From contig NZ_LGIT01000009.1 of assembly GCF_001187865.1 (NCBI RefSeq), positions 744,001 to 808,000 on the forward strand: a DNA stretch of 64,000 nt, given 5' to 3'. This DNA comes from Klebsiella sp. RIT-PI-d (GTDB taxonomy: Bacteria; Pseudomonadota; Gammaproteobacteria; Enterobacterales; Enterobacteriaceae). Made by a program: the position numbers and the translations under genes. Positions 8,974-19,591 of this stretch are shown here, in pieces; position 1 is the stretch's first letter, and each line of letters begins with the position of its first letter. The notes beneath the pieces were generated by a model. That model was not told where the DNA came from. It saw only the letters and a program-made list of their open reading frames with translations, and did not search any database.

Positions 8974-8994
8974 CGCCTGCATTGCAGGCGTTTT
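8974..8994 (+). terminator. Terminator-like hairpin between yceM and murJ
   Basis: CGCCTGC and GCAGGCG form a 7-bp GC-rich stem with an ATT loop followed by TTTT. It lies 26 bp upstream of the murJ start and may end or attenuate the rimJ-yceH-yceM message. Confidence 0.55.
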
Positions 8995-9019
8995 GCTCTG
9001 TGTTGTGGAAAACACATTA

Positions 9020-10555
9020 ATGAACCTATTAAAATCGCTGGCCGCTGTCAGCTCTATGACTATGTTTTCTCGCGTGCTGGGATTTGCCCGCGATGCTATC
9101 GTGGCGCGCGTTTTTGGTGCAGGCATGGCAACGGATGCTTTTTTTGTGGCGTTTAAACTGCCCAACTTGCTGCGGCGTATTTTCGCCGAAGGCGCATTCT
9201 CCCAGGCGTTTGTGCCGATCCTTGCCGAGTATAAAAGCAAGCAGGGCGAAGAGGCTACGCGGATTTTTGTCTCCTACGTTTCGGGGATGTTGACGCTGGC
9301 GCTGACGGTTGTCACGGTTCTTGGGATGCTGGCCGCGCCCTGGGTAATTACCATTACCGCTCCTGGTTTTGCCGACACGGCTGACAAATTCCAGCTGACC
9401 ACGCAGCTGCTAAAAATTACTTTCCCCTATATTTTGCTGATTTCACTGGCCTCGCTGGTGGGCGCAATCTTAAACACCTGGAATCGTTTTTCCGTCCCGG
9501 CATTCGCCCCCACGTTCCTGAACGTTAGCATGATAGGCTTTGCGCTGTTTGCGGCACCCTATTTTCATCCGCCGGTGCTGGCGCTGGCATGGGCGGTAAC
9601 GGTTGGGGGGGTACTGCAACTGTTCTATCAGTTACCGCACCTGAAGAAAATTGGCATGTTAGTCCTGCCGCGCATTAATTTTAAAGATGCCGGCTCTATT
9701 CGGGTGCTCAAGCAGATGGGGCCGGCGATCCTCGGGGTCTCCGTTAGCCAAATCTCGCTTATCATCAACACTATTTTCGCCTCGTTTCTGGTCTCCGGTT
9801 CCGTTTCCTGGATGTATTACGCCGACCGGCTGATGGAGTTTCCATCCGGCGTGCTGGGCGTGGCGCTGGGGACTATTCTGCTGCCATCACTGTCCAAAAG
9901 TTTTGCCAGCGGCAATCATGATGAATATAACCGCCTGATGGACTGGGGGCTGCGGCTGTGCTTTCTGCTGGCGCTGCCGAGCGCGGTGGCACTGGGGATT
10001 TTAGCGAAACCGCTGACCGTATCCCTGTTTCAGTACGGAAAATTCACCGCCTTCGACGCCGCGATGACGCAGCGCGCGCTGGTTGCCTATTCCGTCGGTT
10101 TGATGGGGCTGATAGTGGTAAAAGTGCTGGCACCGGGTTTCTATTCTCGTCAGGACATTAAGACGCCGGTTAAAATTGCCATCGTGACGCTGATCATTAC
10201 CCAGGTCATGAACCTGGCGTTTATTGGCCCGTTAAAACATGCCGGATTATCACTGTCTATTGGGCTGGCAGCCTGCCTGAATGCCGGACTACTGTACTGG
10301 CAGTTACGCAGACAAAAAATATTTGCGCCGCAGCCGGGCTGGGGCCGTTTTCTGCTGCGTCTGATGATTGCCGTGGTGATCATGGCTGCGGTGCTGACTG
10401 GCGTGATGTACCTGATGCCCGAATGGTCACAGGGTGACATGCCGATGCGTATTCTTCGTTTGATGGGCGTAGTGGCTACCGGCGCGGTGGCTTATTTTGC
10501 GACGCTTGCGCTACTGGGTTTTAAAGTGAAAGAGTTTGCACGCCGGACGGTGTAA
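9020..10555 (+). CDS. murJ: Lipid II flippase MurJ
   Basis: MurJ (MviN) is the essential MOP-superfamily flippase that moves undecaprenyl-linked lipid II across the inner membrane for peptidoglycan synthesis. The 511-aa product equals the E. coli length and is mostly hydrophobic, consistent with 14 transmembrane helices. Conserved charged residues of the central cavity can be seen in [35 protein letters not shown] and [19 protein letters not shown]. The frame extends 9 codons upstream, but the ATG at 9020 ([12 protein letters not shown]) matches the family start. A G run around 9605-9611 lies in the gene but keeps frame. It converges on flgN. Confidence 0.97.
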   Translation: MNLLKSLAAVSSMTMFSRVLGFARDAIVARVFGAGMATDAFFVAFKLPNLLRRIFAEGAFSQAFVPILAEYKSKQGEEATRIFVSYVSGMLTLALTVVTVLGMLAAPWVITITAPGFADTADKFQLTTQLLKITFPYILLISLASLVGAILNTWNRFSVPAFAPTFLNVSMIGFALFAAPYFHPPVLALAWAVTVGGVLQLFYQLPHLKKIGMLVLPRINFKDAGSIRVLKQMGPAILGVSVSQISLIINTIFASFLVSGSVSWMYYADRLMEFPSGVLGVALGTILLPSLSKSFASGNHDEYNRLMDWGLRLCFLLALPSAVALGILAKPLTVSLFQYGKFTAFDAAMTQRALVAYSVGLMGLIVVKVLAPGFYSRQDIKTPVKIAIVTLIITQVMNLAFIGPLKHAGLSLSIGLAACLNAGLLYWQLRRQKIFAPQPGWGRFLLRLMIAVVIMAAVLTGVMYLMPEWSQGDMPMRILRLMGVVATGAVAYFATLALLGFKVKEFARRTV

Positions 10556-10563
10556 GAAAACGG

Positions 10564-10588
10564 GGGAGTGGCCTGGATGGCCGCTCCC
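10564..10588. terminator. Hairpin between convergent murJ and flgN
   Basis: GGGAGTGGCC and GGCCGCTCCC make a 10-bp stem (one T-G wobble on one strand) with a 5-nt loop. It lies between two convergent stop codons. T tracts are poor on both sides (CCGTTTTC on the minus strand). Confidence 0.5.
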
Positions 10589-10600
10589 TGCATAAAATCA

Positions 10601-11023
10601 TCAGATAGAGAATTTTTTACCGCCGCGACTGGCGGATGATGCCTGCCCATCAGCACCGTACAGGCCGGGTTCCTGATGAGGTTTCAACACCTGTAACGCC
10701 TGCTGATTATGGGCGATCTGGCCTTCGAGCAGCCAGCCGTTGTGCTGATTCAACTCCCGCAGCTGCACGGTTTTTTCAGTAATGTTGTGCCAGCGTTGTG
10801 CAACGTCATCGTTAGCGCTGCGCTGTGTATCCTGCTCAAGGCGACGCTGGCTTTCAAGGTAATCGAGCGTCGCCAGCAGCGAACTTTTTTGCTCGGTAAT
10901 CCGTTGCAACGCGCTGCCGTTGACGCTGCCAACGGAAAGCTGCTGCTGTTCGGCATCCATAACGTCTTTGAGTACGTTAAGGGTGTCGGTCATTTGGTCC
11001 AGTATCTCTGGCAGACGACTCAT
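10601..11023 (-). CDS. flgN: Flagellar export chaperone FlgN
   Basis: FlgN is the type III export chaperone for the hook-junction proteins FlgK and FlgL, holding them unfolded and delivering them to FliJ/FlhA. The 140-aa product is helical with heptad-like runs (MSRLPEILDQMTDTLNVLKDVMD, SSLLATLDYLESQRRLEQ) and ends with the family tail HQEPGLYGADGQ...GGKKFSI. The ATG at 11023 is preferred over an upstream in-frame start that would run into flgM. It follows flgM by 4 nt, so the two are one operon. Its clients flgK and flgL lie at the far end of the plus-strand flagellar cluster. Confidence 0.95.
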   Translation of the reverse strand: MSRLPEILDQMTDTLNVLKDVMDAEQQQLSVGSVNGSALQRITEQKSSLLATLDYLESQRRLEQDTQRSANDDVAQRWHNITEKTVQLRELNQHNGWLLEGQIAHNQQALQVLKPHQEPGLYGADGQASSASRGGKKFSI

Positions 11024-11027
11024 ACGA

Positions 11028-11321
11028 TTATTTACTCTGCAAATCACTCTGTGCTTCACGAATTAACGCGTCGGCGATTTTACCGGTATCCATCTTCAGT
11101 TCGCCATTCCGAATTGCTGTCTTCAACGCTTCGACCCGTTCAACGTTGATGTCATCTTTGCCCGCCTGGGTGAGTTTTGCCTGGGCATCGCTCAGGGTGA
11201 CGCTGGTGCTGTTCACGCTGGTGGATTTCTCCGCACGTGCTTTCGCCGCAGTCATATCGCTGGCTTCGCGGGGCTGAACAGTGTTCACTGGCTTCAGGGA
11301 TGATGTACGATCAATGCTCAT
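11028..11321 (-). CDS. flgM: Anti-sigma-28 factor FlgM
   Basis: FlgM binds and holds the flagellar sigma factor FliA until the hook-basal body is complete, then leaves the cell through the flagellar export channel. This gate turns on late flagellar genes. The 97-aa product equals the E. coli and Salmonella length: an unstructured N terminus for export ([19 protein letters not shown]) and a C-terminal FliA-binding half ([37 protein letters not shown]). A sigma-28-type promoter lies upstream, and in relatives a second, FlhDC-driven message through flgA adds to expression. flgN follows after 4 nt. Confidence 0.97.
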   Translation of the reverse strand: MSIDRTSSLKPVNTVQPREASDMTAAKARAEKSTSVNSTSVTLSDAQAKLTQAGKDDINVERVEALKTAIRNGELKMDTGKIADALIREAQSDLQSK

Positions 11322-11379
11322 TCTGCTGTCCTCATCGAGGTTAGGGTGCTGCTACTGTCTATCATCAATTGTTAGCTAA

Positions 11380-11406
11380 GTATCGGCAGACGCCGCTATT
11401 TCTTTA
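11380..11406 (-). promoter_or_regulatory. Sigma-28 (FliA) promoter of flgM-flgN
   Basis: On the minus strand TAAAGAAA, 11 nt, then GCCGATAC match the FliA consensus TAAAGTTT-N11-GCCGATAA at 13 of 16 positions. The site is about 60 bp upstream of flgM, as expected for its late (class 3) promoter. Confidence 0.85.
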
Positions 11407-11526
11407 AAACATTATCTGCATGATGATAAAGACGCCGTATGTCATCGGGGCAACCGCCGGGCTGTGCCTCTTTTCGAGTGCCTGACGTCGCGTTTTCCCG
11501 GATAACAGGGTGTACCATCTCTTTAA

Positions 11527-12186
11527 CTACAGGTTAATCAGAACATTCCCGTCCGCACTGACCACGCCGCTCACCACCTGGCCGGATGACATGCGTACCC
11601 GGGCATTCTGCGCAATGGCGGCATTATTCAGCGCCTGACCTTCGCTGTTCACGCTAAAACCGTCTCCGCTGGCAATCACCTGAACGCGCTGTCCGGCTTT
11701 TACCCGCCACGACTGGCGCAGCATGAATTGCTGGATCGGTTGTCCGACGGCAACATCACGCAGGACAACTGCGTCCTGAACCTGTTGCGTTTCCAGCAGC
11801 GTGCGCGGCGGCAACTGATCGAGACGCCCGCGCTTAAGCGTGACGCTTGTGGGCGAAAGCGTCGTACCGCGCGCCAGCGGTGCGGCGGCAACCACATAGT
11901 TTCCGCTGGCCTGAACCATTACCTGGATATACCGTTTTTCACTGCCGCACTGCGCCAGTACGTTGACGTTACCCCACAGTCTGGCGTTGCCCTGGACACT
12001 TAGCGCGGGCTGTTCGCACTGCGGTAATAGCGTGCTCGCCGTTTTAACCTTAACTACCACCTCATCGCTGAATCCCGCCAGCCGCTGGGCGAAAAAAGCC
12101 GAAAGTTGAGCAGTAAGATCTTGCGCCAGTGCCGGGGGGCACAGCGTAATGAGAACGGCAGCAACGGTGCCTTTTAGGGCGGACAT
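11527..12186 (-). CDS. flgA: Flagellar P-ring assembly protein FlgA
   Basis: FlgA is the periplasmic chaperone for assembling FlgI into the P ring around the flagellar rod. The 219-aa product has a Sec signal peptide (MSALKGTVAAVLITLCPPALAQ) and a C-terminal SAF/ChapFlgA domain (LARGTTLSPTSVTLKRG, DVAVGQPIQQFMLRQSWRV) ending in NVLINL. Two cysteines in the N-terminal part of the mature protein (PQCEQ, LAQCGSEK) may form a disulfide. It is divergent from flgB across 157 bp containing an FlhDC-type site. A 205-bp gap with a sigma-28 promoter separates it from flgM. Confidence 0.96.
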   Translation of the reverse strand: MSALKGTVAAVLITLCPPALAQDLTAQLSAFFAQRLAGFSDEVVVKVKTASTLLPQCEQPALSVQGNARLWGNVNVLAQCGSEKRYIQVMVQASGNYVVAAAPLARGTTLSPTSVTLKRGRLDQLPPRTLLETQQVQDAVVLRDVAVGQPIQQFMLRQSWRVKAGQRVQVIASGDGFSVNSEGQALNNAAIAQNARVRMSSGQVVSGVVSADGNVLINL

Positions 12187-12242
12187 GGCAAACTCCAGCC
12201 GATTCAGGAATGCGAGGATTTTACCTGTTGTCGCTTTCTATC

Positions 12243-12279
12243 AACGCAACAAATAGCGACGCATTATGCGTTTATTCCG
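12243..12279. promoter_or_regulatory. Candidate FlhD4C2 binding site between flgA and flgB
   Basis: AACGCAACAAATAGCG agrees fully with the published FlhDC half-site pattern AAYGS-N2-3-AAATARCG. A weaker inverted half (CGTTTATTCCGTC) follows after 10 nt. The site sits in the 157-bp divergent flgA/flgB region, where class 2 promoters of relatives are activated by FlhDC. Confidence 0.72.
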
Positions 12280-12343
12280 TCGATAACGCGCGCGTAAGGG
12301 GAATTAAGCTACTGGCTGAAATTTTGCCATCAGCGGAGGAGAT

Positions 12344-12760
12344 ATGCTCGATAGACTCGACGCCGCGTTACGCTTCCAGCAGGAAGCGCTGAACTTACGC
12401 GCGCAGCGCCAGGAAGTGCTGGCTGCCAACATTGCCAATGCGGATACCCCCGGGTATCAGGCGCGCGATCTGGATTTTGCCGGTGAATTGAACAAAGTTA
12501 TGGAACGTGGACGCGCTGAAGGCTCGGGGATGCAGCTGGCGGTAACATCTGCCCGCCATATCCCTGCCCAGACCGCTTCGGCACCGTCTCTTGATTTGAT
12601 GTACCGCATTCCCGATCAGCCTTCGCTGGATGGCAACACCGTTGATATGGACCGGGAGCGAACCCAGTTTGCCGACAACAGCCTGAAATATCAGACCGGG
12701 CTGACGGTGCTCGGCGGACAAATCAAAAGCATGATGAGCGTGCTGCAACAAGGGAACTAA
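12344..12760 (+). CDS. flgB: Flagellar proximal rod protein FlgB
   Basis: FlgB is a proximal rod subunit of the basal body, exported through the flagellar type III system and placed next to FliE. The 138-aa product has the N-terminal rod-protein signature [20 protein letters not shown] and the C-terminal helix [21 protein letters not shown], which pack together in the rod core. CGGAGGAG gives a strong ribosome binding site. It is the first gene of the plus-strand flgBCDEFGHIJ operon and lies 3 nt before flgC. Confidence 0.97.
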   Translation: MLDRLDAALRFQQEALNLRAQRQEVLAANIANADTPGYQARDLDFAGELNKVMERGRAEGSGMQLAVTSARHIPAQTASAPSLDLMYRIPDQPSLDGNTVDMDRERTQFADNSLKYQTGLTVLGGQIKSMMSVLQQGN

Positions 12761-12763
12761 TCC

Positions 12764-13168
12764 ATGGCGTTACTCAATATTTTCGACGTTGCCGGATCCG
12801 CGCTTACCGCGCAGTCGCAGCGTCTTAACGTGGCGGCCAGTAACCTGGCAAACGCCGACAGCGTTACCGGTCCGGACGGCGAGCCTTATCGCGCGAAGCA
12901 GGTTGTGTTTCAGGTCGATGCGCCTGCGGGTGCGGCGACCGGCGGGGTTAAAGTCGCCAGCGTCATTGAAAGCCAGGCAGAGGATAAGCTGGTGTATGAG
13001 CCGGGCAATCCGCTGGCTAATGCCCAGGGCTATGTTCGGATGCCAAACGTGGACGTCGTCGGTGAGATGGTCAACACCATGTCTGCCTCCCGCAGCTATC
13101 AGGCCAACGTTGAAGTGCTCAATACCGTAAAAAGCATGATGCTGAAAACCCTGACGCTCGGACAATAA
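12764..13168 (+). CDS. flgC: Flagellar proximal rod protein FlgC
   Basis: FlgC is a proximal rod subunit, stacked between FlgB/FliE and FlgF/FlgG. The 134-aa product shows the N-terminal motif [23 protein letters not shown] and the C-terminal motif [28 protein letters not shown], shared by axial proteins. The short linker between them is typical for proximal rod subunits. It is tightly packed between flgB and flgD and is probably translationally coupled to them. Confidence 0.97.
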   Translation: MALLNIFDVAGSALTAQSQRLNVAASNLANADSVTGPDGEPYRAKQVVFQVDAPAGAATGGVKVASVIESQAEDKLVYEPGNPLANAQGYVRMPNVDVVGEMVNTMSASRSYQANVEVLNTVKSMMLKTLTLGQ

Positions 13169-13179
13169 AGGAAAGGCCC

Positions 13180-13866
13180 ATGTCTATCGCTGTAAATTTA
13201 AACGACCCAACCAACACTGGCGTCAGTGCAACCAGCACCAAAACCAGCACCGGCGCGGCCAGCGGTAATAGCGCCGCCGACCTGCAAAGCAGCTTTTTAA
13301 CGCTGCTGGTTGCGCAGTTAAAAAATCAGGACCCGACCAATCCGATGGAAAATAACGAGCTGACCACCCAGCTCGCGCAGATCAATACCGTTAGCGGAAT
13401 TGAAAAGCTGAATACCACCCTCGGGTCAATTTCCGGACAGATCAACAACAATCAGTCTTTACAGGCCACATCGCTTATCGATCGCGGCGTGATGATCCCG
13501 GGGACCAGCGTGCTGGCGGGGAAAAGCACCACCACACCGTTTGGCGTGGAACTGCAACAGGCGGCGGATAAAGTGACTGCCACCGTTACCGATAAGAGCG
13601 GCAAAGTTATCCGTACGATGGATATTGGCGCATTAACCGCAGGCGTGCATACCTTTAGCTGGGATGGCCTTACGACAGAAGGCACGGCGGCACCGGACGG
13701 TGCGTATAACGTGAGTATTGCAGCCAGCAATGGCAGCACCCAACTGGTGGCGCAGCCTTTGCAATTCGCACTGGTTCAGGGCGTGACGCGCGGCAGCAAC
13801 GGCAGCCTGCTTGACCTGGGAACCTACGGCACGACCACACTCGATGAAGTTCGGCAGATTATTTAA
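13180..13866 (+). CDS. flgD: Flagellar hook cap protein FlgD
   Basis: FlgD forms the cap needed to polymerise hook protein FlgE at the rod tip and is discarded when the hook is done. The 228-aa product has a Thr/Ser/Ala-rich, flexible N terminus. The conserved block FLTLLVAQLKNQDPTNPMENNELTTQLAQINTVSGIEKLN follows in two parts. The C-terminal half has the FLG-D Tudor-like and Ig-like regions (DGLTTEGTAAPDGAYNVSI). The ribosome binding site AAGGAAAGG precedes the ATG. It lies between flgC and flgE, its functional partner. Confidence 0.96.
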   Translation: MSIAVNLNDPTNTGVSATSTKTSTGAASGNSAADLQSSFLTLLVAQLKNQDPTNPMENNELTTQLAQINTVSGIEKLNTTLGSISGQINNNQSLQATSLIDRGVMIPGTSVLAGKSTTTPFGVELQQAADKVTATVTDKSGKVIRTMDIGALTAGVHTFSWDGLTTEGTAAPDGAYNVSIAASNGSTQLVAQPLQFALVQGVTRGSNGSLLDLGTYGTTTLDEVRQII

Positions 13867-13879
13867 TCAGGAGTAAGTT

Positions 13880-15133
13880 ATGGCCTTTTCTCAAGCGGTT
13901 AGCGGCCTGAACGCTGCAGCCTCTAACCTCGACGTTATTGGTAACAACATTGCCAACTCCGCCACCTACGGCTTTAAGTCGAGCACGGCATCGTTTGCCG
14001 ATATGTTCGCCGGTTCTAAAGTCGGTCTGGGCGTAAAAGTGGCAGGCATCACCCAGGATTTTAACGACGGTACCACCACCAATACGGGCCGTGGGCTGGA
14101 TGTGGCGATCAGCCAGAACGGTTTTTTCCGCATGGTGGATACCAACGGTTCTGTTTACTACAGCCGTAACGGGCAGTTCAAACTGGATGAAAACCGTAAT
14201 CTGGTCAACATGCAGGGGCTTCAGTTAACGGGCTATCCGGCAACCGGCACGCCGCCAACGGTGCAGCAGGGCGCCAACCCGACCGGGATCTCAATTCCAA
14301 ACACGCTGATGTCGGCTAAAACCACGACCACCGCGGCGATCCAGATCAACCTGAACTCTTCGGATGCCGTACCGGCAAAAACCACCTTTAACGTCAGCGA
14401 TGCGGATACCTACAACAAGAAATCCGCCATTACCGTATTTGATACCCAGGGTAACGCTCACGACGTTAACGTCTATTACGTAAAAACGGCAAACAACAAA
14501 TGGGATGTGTGGACTCAGGACTCCAGCGTTGCTAACGCGCCGGTCAACAAAGCCGCACAGATGAGCTTCGATAACAACGGTCAACTGGACGGCGTGTTTA
14601 ACTACAATGCCGCGGGTGTTCTGAGCACCGATGCTAACCCGCAGCCGCAAATCAACGTTGAGACGGGTGCCATGAACGGCGCAACGCCTGCGACCTTTGC
14701 CCTCAGCTTCTTTAATTCCATGCAGCAGAATACCGGCGCGAACAACGTGGTGGCCAGCTCGCAAAATGGTTACAAGCCGGGCGATCTGGTGAGCTATCAG
14801 ATCAACGATGACGGTACCGTTGTCGGCAACTATTCCAACGAACAGTCGCAGGTTCTCGGGCAGATCGTGCTGGCAAACTTCGCTAACAACGAAGGCCTGG
14901 CCTCCCAGGGCGATAACATTTGGGCAGCAACCCAGGCATCTGGCGTGGCGCTGCTGGGTACGGCTAACAGCGGTAACTTCGGCACCCTGACCAACGGCGC
15001 GCTGGAAGCATCGAACGTCGATCTGAGTAAAGAACTGGTGAATATGATTGTCGCGCAGCGTAACTATCAGTCCAACGCGCAGACCATCAAAACCCAGGAT
15101 CAGATCCTCAACACGCTGGTTAACCTGCGCTAA
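13880..15133 (+). CDS. flgE: Flagellar hook protein FlgE
   Basis: FlgE polymerises into the flexible universal joint (hook) between rod and filament. The 417-aa product has the conserved N-terminal axial motif NLDVIGNNIANSATYGFKS and the C-terminal SNVDLSKELVNMIVAQRNYQSNAQTIKTQDQILNTL that build the inner tube. The central part forms the outer domains. It is about 15 residues longer than E. coli FlgE (402), and the extra length probably lies in the surface-exposed middle domains, which vary among species. The ribosome binding site is AGGAG. It sits in the middle of the hook-basal body operon. Confidence 0.97.
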   Translation: MAFSQAVSGLNAAASNLDVIGNNIANSATYGFKSSTASFADMFAGSKVGLGVKVAGITQDFNDGTTTNTGRGLDVAISQNGFFRMVDTNGSVYYSRNGQFKLDENRNLVNMQGLQLTGYPATGTPPTVQQGANPTGISIPNTLMSAKTTTTAAIQINLNSSDAVPAKTTFNVSDADTYNKKSAITVFDTQGNAHDVNVYYVKTANNKWDVWTQDSSVANAPVNKAAQMSFDNNGQLDGVFNYNAAGVLSTDANPQPQINVETGAMNGATPATFALSFFNSMQQNTGANNVVASSQNGYKPGDLVSYQINDDGTVVGNYSNEQSQVLGQIVLANFANNEGLASQGDNIWAATQASGVALLGTANSGNFGTLTNGALEASNVDLSKELVNMIVAQRNYQSNAQTIKTQDQILNTLVNLR

Positions 15134-15153
15134 GCGCCTGACGGGATAGCTTA

Positions 15154-16705
<1,552 letters not shown>

Positions 16706-16760
16706 GATGCGGCCGGGGTGAGATTGTCATGCCGGCGCTCTGATTTTAAAGATGAAAGCA

Positions 16761-17459
16761 ATGCAAAAATACGCGGCGTACCATTACTCACTTCTGGCGT
16801 TTCTGGTGATGTCTATGACCGGATGTGCTCTGATCCCTTCGACACCGCTGGTGCAGGGCGCGACATCGGCGCAGCCGGTGCCCGGACCGTTACCTATTGC
16901 CAATGGTTCTATTTTTCAGTCGGCGCAGCCGGTGAACTACGGCTATCAGCCGCTTTTCGAAGATCGTCGTCCGCGTAACATCGGCGATACGCTGACCATC
17001 GTGCTTCAGGAAAACGTCAGCGCGAGCAAAAGCTCGTCGGCTAATGCCAGCCGCGATGGCAAAACCAACTTCGGCTTCGGCACCACGCCGCGCTATCTGG
17101 AAGGCCTGTTTGGTAACGGCCGGGCAGATGTTGAAAGCGCCGGCGGCAATACCTTCAATGGTAAAGGCGGTGCCAATGCCAGCAATACCTTTAGCGGTAC
17201 GCTGACGGTGACGGTTGATCAGGTTCTGGTCAACGGCAATTTACATGTGGTGGGTGAAAAACAGATTGCCATTAACCAGGGCACTGAGTTCATCCGCTTC
17301 TCCGGGGTCGTCAATCCACGAACCATTAGCGGCAGCAACTCTGTTTCCTCTACCCAGGTGGCGGACGCGCGTATTGAGTATGTCGGCAACGGCTATATCA
17401 ACGAAGCGCAGAATATGGGCTGGCTCCAGCGTTTCTTCCTTAATTTATCGCCGATGTAA
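16761..17459 (+). CDS. flgH: Flagellar L-ring lipoprotein FlgH
   Basis: FlgH is the outer-membrane lipoprotein that forms the L ring around the rod. The 232-aa product starts with a lipoprotein signal peptide whose lipobox reads MTGC; the cysteine is the acylation site. The mature domain is strongly conserved ([36 protein letters not shown]) and ends in [12 protein letters not shown]. Two in-frame ATG codons are close (16752 and 16761). I choose the second because it gives the exact family length and the MQK start of Salmonella. No strong Shine-Dalgarno is seen for either, so expression may depend on coupling. Confidence 0.96.
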   Translation: MQKYAAYHYSLLAFLVMSMTGCALIPSTPLVQGATSAQPVPGPLPIANGSIFQSAQPVNYGYQPLFEDRRPRNIGDTLTIVLQENVSASKSSSANASRDGKTNFGFGTTPRYLEGLFGNGRADVESAGGNTFNGKGGANASNTFSGTLTVTVDQVLVNGNLHVVGEKQIAINQGTEFIRFSGVVNPRTISGSNSVSSTQVADARIEYVGNGYINEAQNMGWLQRFFLNLSPM

Positions 17460-17470
17460 GCGAGGTGACT

Positions 17471-18565
17471 ATGTTTAAATCCCTGATCGGTATTGCGCTG
17501 ATCCTGATGGCAGGTGCGGGACAGGCGGAACGTATTCGTGACCTCACCAGCGTGCAGGGCGTACGCGATAACTCCCTGATTGGCTACGGGCTGGTGGTCG
17601 GGCTTGACGGAACGGGCGACCAGACGACGCAAACGCCGTTTACTACTCAAAGCCTGAATAACATGTTATCCCAGATGGGCATTACGGTGCCTGCGGGCAC
17701 CAACATGCAGCTTAAAAACGTGGCGGCGGTCATGGTTACGGCGAAATATCCGCCGTTTGGCCGTCAGGGACAGGCGATTGACATCGTTGTCTCTTCTATG
17801 GGCAACGCCAAAAGCCTGCGCGGCGGTACGCTGCTGATGACCCCGATGAAAGGTGTCGATAATCAGGTTTACGCTCTGGCTCAGGGTAACATTCTGGTTG
17901 GCGGCGCAGGCGCATCAGCCGGCGGCAGCAGTGTACAGGTTAACCAGCTCAACGGTGGCCGTATCACCGGTGGCGCGGTAATTGAGCGCGAAATAGCCAC
18001 CCAGTTTGGCTCCAGTAATACGATTAACCTCCAGCTTAACCAGGACGATTTCACCCTGGCACAGCAGGTGGCGGATACCATCAACCGTAATGGCGGCTAT
18101 GGGGCCACCGCCCTCGATGCGCGCACCGTACAGGTACGCGTCCCGGCGAACAATAGCTCGCAGGTGCGTGCGCTGGCAGACATTCAGAACATGAACGTGA
18201 ATGTGACTCCTCAGGATGCCAAAGTGATCATCAATTCCCGTACCGGTTCGGTGGTGATGAACCGGGAGGTGACGCTGGATAGCTGTGCTGTGGCACAGGG
18301 TAATCTGTCGGTGACGGTCAACCGTCAGGCTAATGTGAGTCAACCGGATACGCCGTTTGGCGGCGGTCAAACCGTGGTCACGCCGCAAACGCAAATCGAT
18401 CTGCGCCAGAGCGGAGGCTCGCTGCAAAGTGTGAATGCCAGTGCCAACCTGAACAGCGTTATTCGCGGCCTGAATGTGCTGGGAGCCACGCCAATGGAAC
18501 TGATGTCCATTCTTCAGTCGATGCAAAGTGCAGGCTGCCTGCGGGCGAAAGTGGAAATCATTTAA
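17471..18565 (+). CDS. flgI: Flagellar P-ring protein FlgI
   Basis: FlgI makes the P ring in the peptidoglycan layer, assembled with the help of FlgA. The product of 364 aa has a cleavable signal peptide ([19 protein letters not shown], cut before ERIRD) and the conserved start of the mature protein, [29 protein letters not shown]. Its two cysteines (DSCAVAQ and SAGCLRA) form a disulfide in the Salmonella protein. I take the ATG at 17471 rather than a GTG 6 nt upstream, because that GTG is part of the GAGGTG ribosome binding site. The stop overlaps the flgJ start. Confidence 0.96.
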   Translation: MFKSLIGIALILMAGAGQAERIRDLTSVQGVRDNSLIGYGLVVGLDGTGDQTTQTPFTTQSLNNMLSQMGITVPAGTNMQLKNVAAVMVTAKYPPFGRQGQAIDIVVSSMGNAKSLRGGTLLMTPMKGVDNQVYALAQGNILVGGAGASAGGSSVQVNQLNGGRITGGAVIEREIATQFGSSNTINLQLNQDDFTLAQQVADTINRNGGYGATALDARTVQVRVPANNSSQVRALADIQNMNVNVTPQDAKVIINSRTGSVVMNREVTLDSCAVAQGNLSVTVNRQANVSQPDTPFGGGQTVVTPQTQIDLRQSGGSLQSVNASANLNSVIRGLNVLGATPMELMSILQSMQSAGCLRAKVEII

Positions 18566-19515
18566 TGCTGAGCGATAGCAAACTGCTGGCCAGCGCCGCG
18601 TGGGACGCGCAATCGCTGAATGAGCTTAAAAATAAAACCGGTCAGGATCCGCAGGCTAACCTGCGGCCGGTTGCGCGTCAGGTGGAAGGTATGTTTGTGC
18701 AGATGATGCTCAAAAGTATGCGTGATGCGCTGCCGAAAGAGGGATTGTTCGGCAGCGATCAAACCCGGCTGTATACCAGTATGTACGATCAGCAAATCGC
18801 GCAGCAGATGACGGCCGGAAAGGGGCTGGGGCTGGCCGATATGATGGTCAAACAAATGGCAGCCGGACAGTCTGAACCGTCAGAGCAAATCCCGCAGACG
18901 CCCATGGTTTTTGACCTTGAAACGGTCACCCGCTATCAAAATCAAACGCTGAAGCAGATGGTCAGCAAGGCATTGCCAAAAGCGCCCGACACCAGCGACA
19001 CCGCGCTTTCCGGCGACAGTAAAGATTTTCTTGCCCAGCTTTCATTACCGGCAAGGCTTGCCAGTGAGCAAAGCGGTATTCCGCATCACCTGATCCTGGC
19101 GCAGGCGGCGCTGGAGTCTGGATGGGGACAGCGGCAGATTAAGCGTGAAAACGGTGAGCCAAGCTTTAATCTGTTTGGGGTTAAAGCGTCATCCAGCTGG
19201 AAAGGAGCGGTAACGGAAATTACCACCACCGAATTCGAAAATGGCGAAGCGAAGAAAGTGAAAGCCAAATTCCGCGTATATGGCTCTTATCTGGAGGCGC
19301 TCTCCGATTATGTCGGGCTGCTGACCCGTAACCCGCGTTACGCGGCTGTTACCACCGCGTCTTCCGCCGAGCAGGGCGCACAGGCATTGCAGAATGCCGG
19401 TTACGCCACCGATCCGGCCTACGCCCGTAAGTTGACCAGCATGATCCAGCAGTTAAAAGGGATGAGCGAAAAGGTCAGTAAAGCCTACGGCAGCGATCTC
19501 GAAAATCTGTTCTGA
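18565..19515 (+). CDS. flgJ: Flagellar rod cap and peptidoglycan hydrolase FlgJ
   Basis: FlgJ is a two-domain protein. The N-terminal half caps the growing rod; the C-terminal half is an N-acetylglucosaminidase that opens peptidoglycan so the rod can pass. The 316-aa product equals the Salmonella length. The rod-cap part is visible as ARQVEGMFVQMMLKSMRDALPKEGLFGSDQ. The hydrolase part starts near residue 165, with the catalytic Glu about residue 184 in LAQAALESGWGQ and NLFGVKAS further on. The ATG overlaps the flgI stop by 1 nt (TAATG), so translation is coupled. Confidence 0.97.
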   Translation: MLSDSKLLASAAWDAQSLNELKNKTGQDPQANLRPVARQVEGMFVQMMLKSMRDALPKEGLFGSDQTRLYTSMYDQQIAQQMTAGKGLGLADMMVKQMAAGQSEPSEQIPQTPMVFDLETVTRYQNQTLKQMVSKALPKAPDTSDTALSGDSKDFLAQLSLPARLASEQSGIPHHLILAQAALESGWGQRQIKRENGEPSFNLFGVKASSSWKGAVTEITTTEFENGEAKKVKAKFRVYGSYLEALSDYVGLLTRNPRYAAVTTASSAEQGAQALQNAGYATDPAYARKLTSMIQQLKGMSEKVSKAYGSDLENLF

Positions 19516-19521
19516 AATTTC

Positions 19522-19548
19522 TCAAGTTCAGCACGCTCCTGCCGATAA
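19522..19548 (+). promoter_or_regulatory. Sigma-28 (FliA) promoter of flgK-flgL
   Basis: TCAAGTTC, 11 nt, then GCCGATAA match the FliA consensus TAAAGTTT-N11-GCCGATAA; the -10 half is perfect. It lies in the 76-bp gap between flgJ and flgK, where relatives have a class 3 promoter that boosts hook-junction proteins late in assembly. Confidence 0.88.
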
Positions 19549-19591
19549 CTGTTAGCGGGACTCATGTCTGAAAGTGTAAAAAGGAACCTCC

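Noticed and set aside
9604-9612. The seven-G run in murJ as a frameshift
   Set aside because: The reading frame and the family alignment continue unbroken on both sides.
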